Assembly (NCBI GenBank): GCA_006226545.1 | Contig: SBGR01000019.1 | Span: forward strand, 1-64,000 | Source of the DNA: Bacteroidota bacterium | GTDB taxonomy: Bacteria; Bacteroidota; Bacteroidia; UBA8524 | Direction: 5' to 3' | Length of the DNA stretch: 64,000 nt | Shown: one piece after another, positions 1 through 9,085 of the stretch | Layout of the letters: each line of letters begins with the position of its first letter | Position numbering within the stretch: the first letter of the stretch is position 1 | Position numbers and translations under genes: made by a program | The notes under the pieces: model-generated | The model's database searches: none | The model's input: only the letters and a program-made list of their open reading frames with translations | Told to the model about the DNA's origin: nothing

Positions 1-38
1 GGTGCCATCCATTCAACAGTCTGTAAGGTTTTCTTCAT
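1..38 (-). CDS. possible start of a divergent gene (partial)
   Basis: Reading leftward, an ATG at 38-36 opens a frame that stays open for 12 codons to the window edge, beginning Met-Lys-Lys-Thr-Leu. It diverges from the TonB receptor that starts at 96. The piece is too short to assign a function; it may be a chance frame. Confidence 0.3.
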   Translation of the reverse strand, partial: MKKTLQTVEWMA

Positions 39-83
39 ATCGACCTCAAACGAATAAGGGGCAGTAGTGTAGCAGTTTGTCTT

Positions 84-91
84 TAGATTTG
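84..91 (+). promoter_or_regulatory. TAnnTTTG -7 box, TonB receptor gene
   Basis: TAGATTTG matches the Bacteroidota -7 consensus TAnnTTTG. It ends exactly 4 nt before the GTG start at 96, so transcription would begin at or next to the start codon (leaderless mRNA inferred). Confidence 0.55.
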
Positions 92-95
92 CCTT

Positions 96-2372
96 GTGAA
101 TTATTTCAGGCTATTTCTAATTCTCTGCTTCTCTTCCATCGCATTGAACCTGGCATCGGCACAAACCGCAACACTCAGCGGCTATGTATACGATGCGGCT
201 GGTCCACTCGCTTATGCAACCGTAGGAATTGAAAAGCTCGGTACTGGAACCTTAACGAACGACAGTGGCGAATTTGAGCTAAAAAACATTCAACCCGGAA
301 CACATGAAGTGAGCATTCGATTATTGGGGTACCGTGAAGTGACGATGACCTATTCCTTCACTGCCGGCATGCACAAAATCATACACCTTGAACTTGAGCC
401 TGAGGCCGTTCAATCAGATGATGTGGTGATTTCAGGAACGTTGAATCCGGTAAGTAGGGAAAAAAGTGCCGTAGCCATTGAAGTTTACCGTCCGCAATTT
501 TTCCTTAAAAATCCCACGCCTAGCTTCTTCGAATCCCTTCAGATTGTGAACGGAGTGAGGCCACAGGTGAATTGTAATATTTGCAATACCGGCGATATCC
601 ACATGAATGGTTTGGAAGGTCCCTATACCATGATTACCATCGATGGTATGCCCATCGTGAGTGGCTTAGCCAGCGTTTACGGACTCAGTGGTATTCCCAA
701 TGCCTTGATTGAGCGCATGGAGATTGTGAAAGGTCCGGCTTCTACATTATACGGTTCTGAAGCGGTTGGAGGATTAATCAATATCATCACGAAGATGCCC
801 TATGCTAAACCATTTGTCTCAGCCGATGTGTTTAGCACCAGTTGGAATGAACACAACCTCGATCTAGGAGCCGGGTATAAAACCGGTAAACTACGGCATA
901 TCCTTGGTGTGAACCTTTTCTATTACAATACCCCAATAGACCACAACGGCGATGGTTTTACGGATGCTACCTTAGCTAAGCGACTGAGTCTATTTCATAA
1001 AACAGCTTGGAAAACATCGGGTGGAACAGCTCAGGTAGCCTTTCGGATTTTGGGTGAAAAACGCTGGGGCGGCCAGCTGAATTTTAGCGATCAATGGGCC
1101 GGAAGCGATTCCGTTTACGGTGAGCAGATTGACACCCGCCGATTTGAGGTATTGGGTCAAGTTCCTTTCCTCATCGCTAAGGAACAATTCCGATTGCAAT
1201 TCTCTGCAAGCAGTCACTTTCAAGACAGCTGGTATGGTAAATTGTCGTATATCGGCACTCAACACATTGCTTTCAGTCAATTGCTCTGGAACAAAAAGCT
1301 AAATGCTCGTCATGAATTGAGCAGCGGCGCTGCTTTTCGTTATACCTACTATGATGATAATACCGTAGCGACCGAAGACAATGAACATCAAAACCAGCCT
1401 TCCATCATTAAGCTTCCCGGACTTTTCGTTCAACACAGTTGGGACATCAATTCAAGCCATTCATTGCTTAGTGGTATTCGCTACGATTACAATAGCCTGC
1501 ACGGCTCCATACTTTCGCCACGCATGAATTACAAATGGGCTATAAACAAATGGACCACCTGGCGATTAGGCGCCGGAAACGGTTACCGCGTAGCGAATGT
1601 GTTTACAGAAGACCATGCTGCCTTAACCGGTGCACGCAATGTGGTATTTGAAGAATCGCTCAAGCCCGAAAAAAGCTGGAATATGAATACTCACCTATTG
1701 AGGTTCATTAGTTTGGGTAAGAGCATTTTGAATTTAGAACTCTCGGGATTCTATACCTTTTTCCACAACAAGATCATTCCCGATTACCTGAGCAATACGC
1801 AAGAAATCAGGTATGCTAATTTGGATGGTCATGCCGTTTCACAAGGAATTTCATTTAGTGCAGAATGGGCTCATGCTAAATCGCTACGTATCCAGAGCGG
1901 ATTCACAGCCATGGATGTATTCCAAGTAAATGCGAGTGGCGTGAAACAACGTCAACTTTTAACAGAACGTTTTTCCGCAACATGGACTGCATCTTACACA
2001 TTTAAGAAACCAAGTCTAAGCTTAGACTATTCAGGTAATGTATACGGCCCCATGCTTCTCCCTTTATTGAGCGAATGGGATCCAAGGCCAGAGTCTTCAC
2101 CCTGGTATTCTATTCAAAACTTTCAAATGACCTGGAAAGCGAAATCGGGATTGGAACTTTACGGTGGCATTAAAAACCTACTCAACTTTGTTCCTGTTGC
2201 CAATGCCATCGCTAGAGCACATGATCCATTCGACAAACAAGTAGACTTTGCACCGGATGGCAGCGTGCTACGCACCGCAAATAATCCGTATGCCCTCACC
2301 TTCGACCCGAGTTATGTCTACGCCTCCAATCAAGGCAGAAGGTATTACATTGGACTACGTTATCGCCTATAA
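96..2372 (+). CDS. TonB-dependent outer-membrane receptor
   Basis: Outer-membrane active transporter that takes up a scarce ligand using TonB energy. The 758-residue product has a signal peptide ending near residue 22 (ASAQ), a carboxypeptidase-regulatory-like domain (about 25-105), a plug (about 110-235) and a long aromatic-rich barrel ending in Tyr-Arg-Leu. The plug carries a Cys-Asn-Ile-Cys motif at residues 160-163 just before the conserved GDIHMNGLEGPYTM stretch. This CxxC is seen in one group of Bacteroidota receptors and could bind metal, but the substrate cannot be read from sequence. The start is GTG at 96, because no in-frame ATG keeps the signal peptide and a promoter box lies 4 nt upstream. 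No SusD-type partner is adjacent. Confidence 0.9.
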   Translation: MNYFRLFLILCFSSIALNLASAQTATLSGYVYDAAGPLAYATVGIEKLGTGTLTNDSGEFELKNIQPGTHEVSIRLLGYREVTMTYSFTAGMHKIIHLELEPEAVQSDDVVISGTLNPVSREKSAVAIEVYRPQFFLKNPTPSFFESLQIVNGVRPQVNCNICNTGDIHMNGLEGPYTMITIDGMPIVSGLASVYGLSGIPNALIERMEIVKGPASTLYGSEAVGGLINIITKMPYAKPFVSADVFSTSWNEHNLDLGAGYKTGKLRHILGVNLFYYNTPIDHNGDGFTDATLAKRLSLFHKTAWKTSGGTAQVAFRILGEKRWGGQLNFSDQWAGSDSVYGEQIDTRRFEVLGQVPFLIAKEQFRLQFSASSHFQDSWYGKLSYIGTQHIAFSQLLWNKKLNARHELSSGAAFRYTYYDDNTVATEDNEHQNQPSIIKLPGLFVQHSWDINSSHSLLSGIRYDYNSLHGSILSPRMNYKWAINKWTTWRLGAGNGYRVANVFTEDHAALTGARNVVFEESLKPEKSWNMNTHLLRFISLGKSILNLELSGFYTFFHNKIIPDYLSNTQEIRYANLDGHAVSQGISFSAEWAHAKSLRIQSGFTAMDVFQVNASGVKQRQLLTERFSATWTASYTFKKPSLSLDYSGNVYGPMLLPLLSEWDPRPESSPWYSIQNFQMTWKAKSGLELYGGIKNLLNFVPVANAIARAHDPFDKQVDFAPDGSVLRTANNPYALTFDPSYVYASNQGRRYYIGLRYRL

Positions 2373-2403
2373 AAAAAAGCCTCCCCGCAATGCGAGAAGA
2401 CTT
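2371..2403 (-). terminator. Rho-independent terminator of citrate synthase gene
   Basis: Read leftward, a 12-bp stem (AAGTCTTCTCGC with GCGGGGAGGCTT, including three G-U pairs) closes a 3-nt loop and runs into eight T. On the + strand the G-U pairs become C/A mismatches, so it is directional for the minus-strand gene. Confidence 0.75.
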
Positions 2404-2424
2404 TCGTATAAGTTTATGCACCAA

Positions 2425-3747
2425 TTAGGCGTTTGCCTTAGCGCTATTAATCTTGTTTTTCATCCACTCAGAGGTAACCGACTTCGGACGCTCGATTGGC
2501 ATTCCGTAAGCTCTATCCCACAAGTAAGATGCTAATACACCTAATGCTCTAGATACACCGAACATTACGGTATAGAAATCGTATTCTACCATGCCGTAGT
2601 GTACAAGCAATGAACCTGAATGCGCATCTACGTTTGGCCAAGGGTTTTTCACTTTACCTAAAGATTCCAAAATTGGAGGTACCACTTTGTAGATTCTCCA
2701 AACGGTTTCGATGGTATCATCGTGCTCGATATTGCGTTTAGCAAATTCCATCTGAGCAGTGTAGCGAGGATCAGTTTTACGCAATACTGCGTGTCCGTAA
2801 CCCGGTACCACTTTTCCTTCTTTCAAGGTCTTGTTTACGTAATCTGCAATTTGCTCTTCGCTTGGATTTTTGGTTCCTAAGGCATCTTGCATTTCGAAGA
2901 TCCATTTGATAACCTCCTGGTTAGCCAATCCGTGTAATGGACCTGCTAAGCCGTTCATGGAAGCTGCAAAAGCCAAGTATGGATCGCTCAAGGCAGAACC
3001 TACGAGGTGCGTAGTATGTGCCGAAACGTTTCCACCTTCGTGGTCAGCGTGGATAGTTAGGTATAAACGCATCAAACGTTTGAAACCGTCTACTTCACCA
3101 AAGCCAAGCATGTGAGCGAAGTTGGCACCCCAATCCAATTTCGGATTAGGTTCAATATGTTCGTCGTTTTTGTACGTTCTGCGGTAGATATAAGCCGCGA
3201 TGCGTGGAAGGCGACCGATCAAGTTCATTACGTCTTCGTAAGCGTAATCCCAGTAATCCGCTTTGTTCATGCCTTTAGCATAGGCTTTAGCGAATTCAGA
3301 CTCAGTTTGCAAGGCATTGATAGCGATGGTGAACTGAGTCATTGGGTGGGTAGATTTAGGAAGTGAATCCAATACCTTAAATACGTGATTCGGAACTACC
3401 GCTCTTCTAGCCCAATCTGCAGAAATTGCCCTTACGTTTTCAACCGTTGGCAATTCGCCAATCAACATCAGGTAGAACAAACCTTCCGGAAGTGGCTCAA
3501 CACCATTTTCAGCTTTAGGAAGTTTTTCACGTAGCTCTGGAATGGTATAACCTCGGAAACGAATACCCTCTTCTGCATCCAATAAAGATGTTTCAGTAAT
3601 CAATCCGATGATTCCTTTCATGCCGCTAAACACTTGTTCAAGTGTGTATTGGCCCATTACCATGTCACCATTTTCTTTCACGAGATTTCTCATCTCGATC
3701 GATGCTGGTTTCGCTACCTCAAAAAACTTATCCTTTAGTGTGTCCAT
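2425..3747 (-). CDS. gltA: citrate synthase
   Basis: Condenses oxaloacetate and acetyl-CoA to citrate, the entry step of the TCA cycle, in the cytoplasm. The 440-residue protein resembles the eukaryotic/mitochondrial-type enzyme (MKGIIGL and [12 protein letters not shown] near the N terminus) rather than the hexameric E. coli type. The catalytic triad is visible: His272 in [10 protein letters not shown], His319 in [15 protein letters not shown] and Asp374 in NVDAHSG. The start ATG at 3747 is preceded by a clear Shine-Dalgarno (AAAGGAGAT, 5 nt spacing), which is unusual in this window. A TAACTTCG box at 3803-3810 (minus) is a candidate promoter. It stands alone, closed by its own terminator. 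Isocitrate dehydrogenase lies elsewhere in the window at 35.6 kb. Confidence 0.97.
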   Translation of the reverse strand: MDTLKDKFFEVAKPASIEMRNLVKENGDMVMGQYTLEQVFSGMKGIIGLITETSLLDAEEGIRFRGYTIPELREKLPKAENGVEPLPEGLFYLMLIGELPTVENVRAISADWARRAVVPNHVFKVLDSLPKSTHPMTQFTIAINALQTESEFAKAYAKGMNKADYWDYAYEDVMNLIGRLPRIAAYIYRRTYKNDEHIEPNPKLDWGANFAHMLGFGEVDGFKRLMRLYLTIHADHEGGNVSAHTTHLVGSALSDPYLAFAASMNGLAGPLHGLANQEVIKWIFEMQDALGTKNPSEEQIADYVNKTLKEGKVVPGYGHAVLRKTDPRYTAQMEFAKRNIEHDDTIETVWRIYKVVPPILESLGKVKNPWPNVDAHSGSLLVHYGMVEYDFYTVMFGVSRALGVLASYLWDRAYGMPIERPKSVTSEWMKNKINSAKANA

Positions 3748-3802
3748 TGTATCTCCTTTAGTCGCTTTAAGCTGAAATATTTCCTAGAACTTGAAAACGC
3801 TG

Positions 3803-3810
3803 CGAAGTTA
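3803..3810 (-). promoter_or_regulatory. candidate -7 box (TAACTTCG) for gltA
   Basis: Minus-strand TAACTTCG is a TTCG variant of TAnnTTTG, 55 nt upstream of the gltA start. The same variant precedes ruvA and pyrH in this window. No convincing -33 element was seen. Confidence 0.35.
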
Positions 3811-4003
3811 ATATTTGTTCAATGTAAAAGAGAAAATTCGGAGCTAAAATTCAGGTCTATTTTCCAGTGAAAAGTCGACGGCTTAAAAAGATACATTGGC
3901 AAGGCCAATTCAGAAAATCATTTGACTAAAACATTAAATATTTTACGCTCAAGTTGTAAATTGAAGTTCGAAGCGTGAAATTTGCACTTCAACTAATCCT
4001 ATA

Positions 4004-4297
4004 GTGAAAAAAGGGGCAAAAGTTTATAAAAGCCAAGGCAGCAAATTTGGAACTTGTCCGAAATGCGGACATCGCAATGGTTTAAATCCATTTCGATTTG
4101 GCGGTATCGCCAAGGCCACCTATGAGCTGAGCGGGCATCATGTAACGCACCACAAATGCAAAAAATGCTTGTGGCAGGGCTATGTTATGGTAAATGCCGA
4201 AAAAATCTGGGTAAACAGATTAACCCATGCGGCGTTTTATGTTTTCTGGATTGGCCTATTGATAATTCCATTGACGCTTCTCGCTGCCTTATGGTAG
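4004..4297 (+). CDS. small zinc-ribbon membrane protein
   Basis: Function unknown. The 97-residue product has two Cys pairs, CPKC at 18-21 and CKKC at 52-55, the pattern of a zinc ribbon, and one hydrophobic C-terminal helix at about 76-97 that would anchor it in the inner membrane. The His-rich stretch GHHVTHHK lies just before the second pair. The only start that keeps the zinc ribbon is GTG at 4004. It is a single-gene unit ending at a bidirectional terminator shared with ahcY, so its neighbours give no functional clue. Confidence 0.7.
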   Translation: MKKGAKVYKSQGSKFGTCPKCGHRNGLNPFRFGGIAKATYELSGHHVTHHKCKKCLWQGYVMVNAEKIWVNRLTHAAFYVFWIGLLIIPLTLLAALW

Positions 4298-4320
4298 TAT
4301 ATTCAAAACCTTATACATGA

Positions 4321-4346
4321 AAAAAGCCCCTTTCGGGGCTTTTTCT
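4321..4346. terminator. bidirectional terminator
   Basis: AAAAAGCCCC, loop TTTC, GGGGCTTTTT. The A- and T-runs on both sides let it serve the zinc-ribbon gene (+) and ahcY (-), which converge here. Confidence 0.85.
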
Positions 4347-4366
4347 ATTTTTAAGCTACGCTAATC

Positions 4367-5677
4367 TTAGTAGCGGTAGTGTTCAGGTTTAAATGGACCT
4401 TCAACGCTTACGCCGATGTACTCAGCTTGGTCTGGATCCAATTTCTCCAATTTCGCTCCTATTTGATCCAAGTGGAAAGCAGCTACTTTCTCATCGAGGT
4501 GTTTAGGGAGAACGTAAACTTTATTCTCGTAATTGCTGTGGTTATTCCACAACTCAATCTGAGCCAAAGTTTGGTTAGAGAATGAGTTACTCATTACGAA
4601 TGATGGGTGACCCATTGCGCAACCTAGGTTAACCAAACGACCTTCGGCCAAAACGATAATTTCATTTCCATTTACATTGTAAATGTCAACTTGTGGCTTC
4701 AACTCGTATTTACCTCCACCGTGGTTGGTGTTCAACCAAGCCATGTCGATTTCATTGTCGAAGTGACCGATATTACATACAATCGCTTTATCGCGCATTT
4801 TCAAGAAATGACAGTCGCGGATAATTTTCTTATTACCTGTAGCAGTAACAAAGATATTGGCTCTTTCAGCAGCCTCATCCATGGTAACCACCTCAAATCC
4901 GTCCATTGCAGCTTGCAAAGCACAGATAGGATCGATTTCAGTTACCAATACACGGCAACCTGCACCACGAAGAGATTCTGCAGAACCTTTTCCTACATCA
5001 CCGTAACCGGCAACAACAGCAACTTTACCTGCCATCATTACGTCGGTAGCTCTGCGGATAGCATCTACCAATGATTCGCGGCAACCGTATTTGTTATCAA
5101 ATTTAGATTTGGTAACTGAGTCGTTTACGTTGATTGCAGGCATAGGCAAGGTGCCTTTACGCATGCGCTCATACAAACGGTGTACACCGGTGGTAGTTTC
5201 TTCTGATAAACCTTTGATGTCTTTTACCAATTCAGGGTAACGGTCGAAAACCATGTTGGTTAAATCGCCACCGTCATCCAAAATCATGTTCAATGGTTTT
5301 CCATCTTTAAACGTAAACAACGTTTGCTCGATGCACCAATCGAATTCTTCTTCGTTCATGCCTTTCCAAGCATAAACCGGAACACCTGTTTCAGCGATAG
5401 CTGCAGCAGCGTGATCTTGAGTGGAGAAAATGTTACATGAAGACCAAGTTACCTCAGCACCCAAAGCTGTTAATGTTTCAATTAATACAGCGGTTTGGAT
5501 AGTCATGTGAAGGCAACCGGCAATGCGAGCACCTTTCAATGGTTGTTGTGGTCCGTACTCGGCACGGATTGCCATCAGGCCGGGCATCTCAGCCTCTGCT
5601 AACCTGATTTCTTTTCTGCCCCACTCGGCAAGCGTAATGTCCTTAACCTTGTAGTTAAGCTGTGTGGTTGATGTCAT
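4367..5677 (-). CDS. ahcY: S-adenosylhomocysteine hydrolase
   Basis: Reversibly splits S-adenosylhomocysteine to homocysteine and adenosine, clearing the product of methyl transfer in the cytoplasm. At 436 residues it matches the short, human-like form and lacks the roughly 40-residue insertion of many bacterial enzymes. Conserved residues line up with the human enzyme at an offset of +4: His57, Glu160, Lys190 and Asp194 in the active site, a Rossmann GYGDVG at 224-229, and the C-terminal Lys430/Tyr434 that close the NAD pocket. The start ATG at 5677 follows a TATCTTTG box 25 nt upstream. It is a monocistronic unit ending in a strong terminator. No riboswitch-like leader was seen. Confidence 0.98.
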   Translation of the reverse strand: MTSTTQLNYKVKDITLAEWGRKEIRLAEAEMPGLMAIRAEYGPQQPLKGARIAGCLHMTIQTAVLIETLTALGAEVTWSSCNIFSTQDHAAAAIAETGVPVYAWKGMNEEEFDWCIEQTLFTFKDGKPLNMILDDGGDLTNMVFDRYPELVKDIKGLSEETTTGVHRLYERMRKGTLPMPAINVNDSVTKSKFDNKYGCRESLVDAIRRATDVMMAGKVAVVAGYGDVGKGSAESLRGAGCRVLVTEIDPICALQAAMDGFEVVTMDEAAERANIFVTATGNKKIIRDCHFLKMRDKAIVCNIGHFDNEIDMAWLNTNHGGGKYELKPQVDIYNVNGNEIIVLAEGRLVNLGCAMGHPSFVMSNSFSNQTLAQIELWNNHSNYENKVYVLPKHLDEKVAAFHLDQIGAKLEKLDPDQAEYIGVSVEGPFKPEHYRY

Positions 5678-5702
5678 AAAATGTTATTTTTTAAAAACGG
5701 TA

Positions 5703-5710
5703 CAAAGATA
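5703..5710 (-). promoter_or_regulatory. TAnnTTTG -7 box of ahcY
   Basis: The minus strand reads TATCTTTG, a perfect TAnnTTTG match 25 nt upstream of the ahcY start. Confidence 0.55.
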
Positions 5711-5803
5711 TTTATTTATTGTTCACGCCATGAGCATTCACGTTAAATTTCGGTGTATAGACCATCGGTAAAACACAATAGTTGCCTCTTTCAAAAAGGA
5801 AGT

Positions 5804-5836
5804 TTTGGCAGGCTAAAGTGAATGGCCTTAACTTTG
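5804..5836 (+). promoter_or_regulatory. Bacteroidota promoter (-33 TTTG, -7 TAACTTTG)
   Basis: TTTG at 5804-5807 and TAACTTTG at 5829-5836 are 21 nt apart, matching the family promoter consensus. The start codon at 5866 leaves a leader of roughly 22 nt. Confidence 0.65.
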
Positions 5837-5865
5837 TTCCAGAATTCAAAATATAGTTTTAGAAT

Positions 5866-6279
5866 ATGTACCCAGAAATGCTTGTAGCTCCAATGAGAGC
5901 CGAATTAACCAATATTGGATTTGCGGAGTTAAAAACTCCGGAAGAAGTGGATGCTGCCATTCCTAACGGACAAGGCACTACCCTAGTTGTAGTAAACTCT
6001 GTTTGTGGATGCGCTGCAGGATCAGCCCGTCCAGGCGTTGCAGCGGCCATGAAAAACGATAAACTACCCTCTAGCTTAGTAACGGTATTTGCTGGAATGG
6101 AAAAAGACGCAGTAGATAAAGCGCGTTCGTATATGATGCCTTATCCTCCTTCTTCACCTTCTATCGCCCTATTTAAAAACGGTGAATTGGTTCACATGAT
6201 TGAACGCCACCACATTGAAGGCAGAACAGCTCAGATGATTGCAGACAATTTGAAAGCTGCATTCGACGAATACTGCTAA
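5866..6279 (+). CDS. BrxA/BrxB-family bacilliredoxin (YphP/YqiW-like)
   Basis: Thioredoxin-fold protein of 137 residues, in the family that removes bacillithiol from proteins in Firmicutes. The diagnostic Cys-Gly-Cys motif is at residues 47-49 (NSVCGCAAGSARPG), followed by the conserved RSYMMPYPPSSPS region and a HMIERHHIEG segment. A third Cys is the C-terminal residue (137). Several Bacteroidota are reported or predicted to use bacillithiol, so a redox-repair role is plausible but inferred. The start ATG at 5866 follows a good promoter. The gene is transcribed alone, diverging from ahcY, and ends in a terminator at 6304. Confidence 0.93.
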   Translation: MYPEMLVAPMRAELTNIGFAELKTPEEVDAAIPNGQGTTLVVVNSVCGCAAGSARPGVAAAMKNDKLPSSLVTVFAGMEKDAVDKARSYMMPYPPSSPSIALFKNGELVHMIERHHIEGRTAQMIADNLKAAFDEYC

Positions 6280-6303
6280 GTAACACACCTATTTAGAATA
6301 CAG

Positions 6304-6328
6304 AAGCCGGCCCAAAGCCGGCTTTTTT
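6304..6328 (+). terminator. Rho-independent terminator
   Basis: AAGCCGGC, loop CCAAA, GCCGGCTT followed by TTTT. It ends the bacilliredoxin transcript. Confidence 0.85.
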
Positions 6329-6343
6329 ATTTCGTTAAAGTCC

Positions 6344-6372
6344 ATAAAAAAAGCCCCGACAAGCGGGGCTTT
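6344..6372 (-). terminator. Rho-independent terminator of gldJ
   Basis: AAAGCCCC/GGGGCTTT stem with a 7-nt loop. The T-run is on the minus strand (A-run at 6344-6350), just after the gldJ stop. Confidence 0.85.
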
Positions 6373-6391
6373 CAATATTTTCTGGAACGAA

Positions 6392-7816
6392 TTAGTTACC
6401 CGCAGGGCTACCAATTCTCACCATCGCACAACGGAATCCGAGAGTACACAAAGACTGCTCTTCATCTAGGAAGCGGCGGTTACCTGGCGATAACCAGTAT
6501 GCACGATCATCCCAAGATGCACCTTTGTAAACACGAGCACGGTTGTTAATCAAGGTAGTTACACCAAACTCGTACTGTTGGTTACCGTTATCGTAAACTT
6601 CTTCATCTATGAAGCCCATGTTGTCGGCAATCTGGTAGTTACGACGACCCACATTGTCTTCTTCTGTTACGTCACGGTATTTGATACGACCCAATGAATC
6701 TTTCTCTTCAACGTAGCCATCAGCATCAAGCTGCTTGGTTTTGTATACGTTACCACGGAAAGAGTTGAAGTCGTCAACGTCTGCGGTAGAAAGTGGACGA
6801 TACACGTCCATTACCCACTCAGATACGTTACCACCCATGTTCCAAAGACCGAAGTCGTTAGGCCAGTAAGATTTTACCGGAGTGGTGATCATACCGTTAT
6901 CGTTCAAGTTACCGGCAACACCCGCGTTGTCACCACGACCTCTTTTGAAGTTCGCTTGAATTTTACCGCGGTCGCGCTCAGGCGCCCCTTTACGAACAGT
7001 TAAACCATTCCAAGGGTAAATTCTTTTGGTATTGATGTTTTCGTATTGAGAGTTACCCATCAGACCCATTGCGGCATATTCCCACTCTGCTTCTGTAGGC
7101 AAGCGATACTCAGGCAATAAGATACCGTCTTCGATGGCTACCTTACGGGTAGTTCCACCAGGGGTGATATCACGAAGTTCGTTTTTAACGAGACCTTCAT
7201 ACTGACCATTGTAGTAAGCGTCTGTATTGAAGTTGTCTTCGTTCACCTGCTGAGCGATTACTTTCACGTCTTGGATTTTCTCACGAATGAGAATCATCTC
7301 GTTAACGCGGTCTGTACGCCAAGCAGCAAAACCTGTAGCTTGAATCCAGTTAACTCCGACAACAGGATAATTGTCGTAAGCCGGGTGGCGGAAGTAATAC
7401 TTCACCAACGGTTCATTGTAAGCTAACTTTCTTCTCCAAGAGTTGGTATCAGGAAGGGCTTTATCGTGAACCTCCGGATAATCAACGAATACACGTGCTA
7501 ACCACTGAAGGTATTCACGGTATTGGTGATTGGAGACTTCCGTTTCGTCCATGTAAAAGCTCGAAACTGATACACGACGTTCTACGTTGTCATGAGAATA
7601 CGTAACGTTTTGTTCTGTGGAACCCATGGTAAAGGTACCACCCTGTACTAGAACTAGACCCGGACCAGTTTCCTGACCTTCGTATTCTAGCTTCTGAATT
7701 CCACCCCACTTGGTGTCGTTCAAAGTCCAGCCGGTTGTTGCAGACTTTTCCTTTTTACAGGAAGTTCCCATTCCGAGAGTTGCAACACCAAGAACTGCTA
7801 TGAGTACTTTTTTCAT
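6392..7816 (-). CDS. gldJ: gliding motility/T9SS lipoprotein GldJ
   Basis: Lipoprotein of the type IX secretion/gliding machinery with a formylglycine-generating-enzyme (SUMF1-like) fold. In Flavobacterium, GldJ is needed for gliding and stabilises other machine parts. The 474-residue product has a lipobox ending at Cys20 (GTSC), then PGLVLVQGGTFTMGS, MDETEVSNHQYREYLQWL, PVVGVNWIQATGFAAWRTDRVNE, PTEAEWEYAA and a C-terminal GFRCAM. The TGW...GG.Q segment after the lipobox and the RTDRVNE stretch favour GldJ over its relative GldK. The start is the ATG at 7816; a TTG at 7885 would add 23 residues and spoil the signal. Its place beside porU-porV also supports GldJ. It is shorter than the roughly 560 residues I recall for Flavobacterium. 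Confidence 0.88.
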   Translation of the reverse strand: MKKVLIAVLGVATLGMGTSCKKEKSATTGWTLNDTKWGGIQKLEYEGQETGPGLVLVQGGTFTMGSTEQNVTYSHDNVERRVSVSSFYMDETEVSNHQYREYLQWLARVFVDYPEVHDKALPDTNSWRRKLAYNEPLVKYYFRHPAYDNYPVVGVNWIQATGFAAWRTDRVNEMILIREKIQDVKVIAQQVNEDNFNTDAYYNGQYEGLVKNELRDITPGGTTRKVAIEDGILLPEYRLPTEAEWEYAAMGLMGNSQYENINTKRIYPWNGLTVRKGAPERDRGKIQANFKRGRGDNAGVAGNLNDNGMITTPVKSYWPNDFGLWNMGGNVSEWVMDVYRPLSTADVDDFNSFRGNVYKTKQLDADGYVEEKDSLGRIKYRDVTEEDNVGRRNYQIADNMGFIDEEVYDNGNQQYEFGVTTLINNRARVYKGASWDDRAYWLSPGNRRFLDEEQSLCTLGFRCAMVRIGSPAGN

Positions 7817-7908
7817 AATAGTGCGAAGTACAATTTTAAGGTAGTTTACTGAATAAACGCAAGTTTGAAGCTTAAAATTGTTCAATAGTATATAATCTTG
7901 AGCGAAAT

Positions 7909-8889
7909 TTAAAAGCTGGGACAGATATCTCCTTTTGGTTTACGTCCTTGTTTTGGCGAACTACAGAAGGTATAGGCTAAACTAATTTCATGTGAAGAAC
8001 GAGCCACAAGTCGTGCAGAAGAAACAGTTGCATCATAACTGTAGCCCATGCGAAAGTTCGTCCACGTATAGCCTGCGAGCAAAATCAACGCATCCGATGT
8101 AGCCCCAGATTGCCTAAACCATAATCCGCCGGTAAAACCATTTTTACTGGCATAGAAGCCCAAATTCATTTCGGTAAATGCTCCTTGTAACATCAATAAT
8201 ATATTTGGACTGAATGTCCATGATTCTTGAACATTTCGCTTGGAGCCTCCTAGTTTTAACCCTCCGTGCAAAGTAAATCGGGTTGGTAAAGTAGTACCCG
8301 GGCCGGAATTGCCGTAGAAACTTTGGTAAGGCTGATTCATGTGGTGGGCAGAGAAACCGGCAAAGAATTTTTCAGAAAAAACTACCGCACCTGAGCTGAG
8401 TGACGGGAAATTGATACTCTCATTGGGCAAAAGTTCCGAGGTTGTTAGTATAAATCCCTTTTGTGCCACAATCTGGTCTGCAAAATACAGACGACTGAAA
8501 TCTAGGCTTCTTTGTATCCAAGTCCCTTGCATGGCAAACTGCATATTCCATTTCTTACCCAAAGGTACGCGGTAGGCATAGCTCACCCCTACTTGCCTAG
8601 TAGTTAGTAATCCATCTCCTGCAATGTCTTGAGCCATTTGAATCCCAAATCCGCTATTTACACGCGGAGCGTATTGATCGTAAGCCGCAGCGAAGGTTTT
8701 GTAGTTATTCGGGATGGATGGCCATTGATTACGGTAATTTAAAGCAACTCGACCACCACAAAGCCCGGCACCGGTGAGCGCTGGATTCAACATCGTTGGT
8801 GAGGCATAGAACTGAGAGAAGTGTGGGTCTTGCGCTGAACTGCCTTGAACCGAGGTGAGCAAAATCAGCAAACAGTATAATTTTCTCAT
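7909..8889 (-). CDS. PorP/SprF-family T9SS outer-membrane protein (copy 1)
   Basis: Member of the PorP/SprF family of outer-membrane barrels that work with T9SS and anchor or deliver particular cargo. The 326-residue product has a signal peptide ending near residue 19 (SSAQ), the family N terminus DPHFSQFYASPTMLNPALTG, RNQWP at about 53-57, and the C-terminal region GYSYDATVSSARL..SSHEISLAYTFC. A run of basic residues precedes the terminal CPSF. The start is ATG at 8889. It lies upstream of gldJ and downstream of a paralogue at 9086-10096, with a terminator between the two copies, so the copies may be expressed at different levels. Confidence 0.88.
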   Translation of the reverse strand: MRKLYCLLILLTSVQGSSAQDPHFSQFYASPTMLNPALTGAGLCGGRVALNYRNQWPSIPNNYKTFAAAYDQYAPRVNSGFGIQMAQDIAGDGLLTTRQVGVSYAYRVPLGKKWNMQFAMQGTWIQRSLDFSRLYFADQIVAQKGFILTTSELLPNESINFPSLSSGAVVFSEKFFAGFSAHHMNQPYQSFYGNSGPGTTLPTRFTLHGGLKLGGSKRNVQESWTFSPNILLMLQGAFTEMNLGFYASKNGFTGGLWFRQSGATSDALILLAGYTWTNFRMGYSYDATVSSARLVARSSHEISLAYTFCSSPKQGRKPKGDICPSF

Positions 8890-8937
8890 GGCTTGAGGTT
8901 TTTCCTAAGTTAGCCATAATCAAATAGATATAAAACA

Positions 8938-8963
8938 AAAAGACCATCCGAAGATGGCCTTTT
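8938..8963 (-). terminator. terminator with UUCG tetraloop between porP/sprF copies
   Basis: The minus strand reads AAAAGGCCATC, loop TTCG, GATGGTCTTTT and continues into T-rich sequence. All stem bases pair, with one G-U. The C(UUCG)G loop is exceptionally stable. It separates the two paralogous genes. Confidence 0.75.
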
Positions 8964-9085
8964 CGATAAGATGTTATCAAATTGTACTTATTCAACTTTC
9001 ATAGGTTCTCTGTGCTTGAATCAGATGCCTTTTAGTTGACCGTTTTTCCCAGCGCTAAATTACTTAGCGAATTTCATTATACAAA

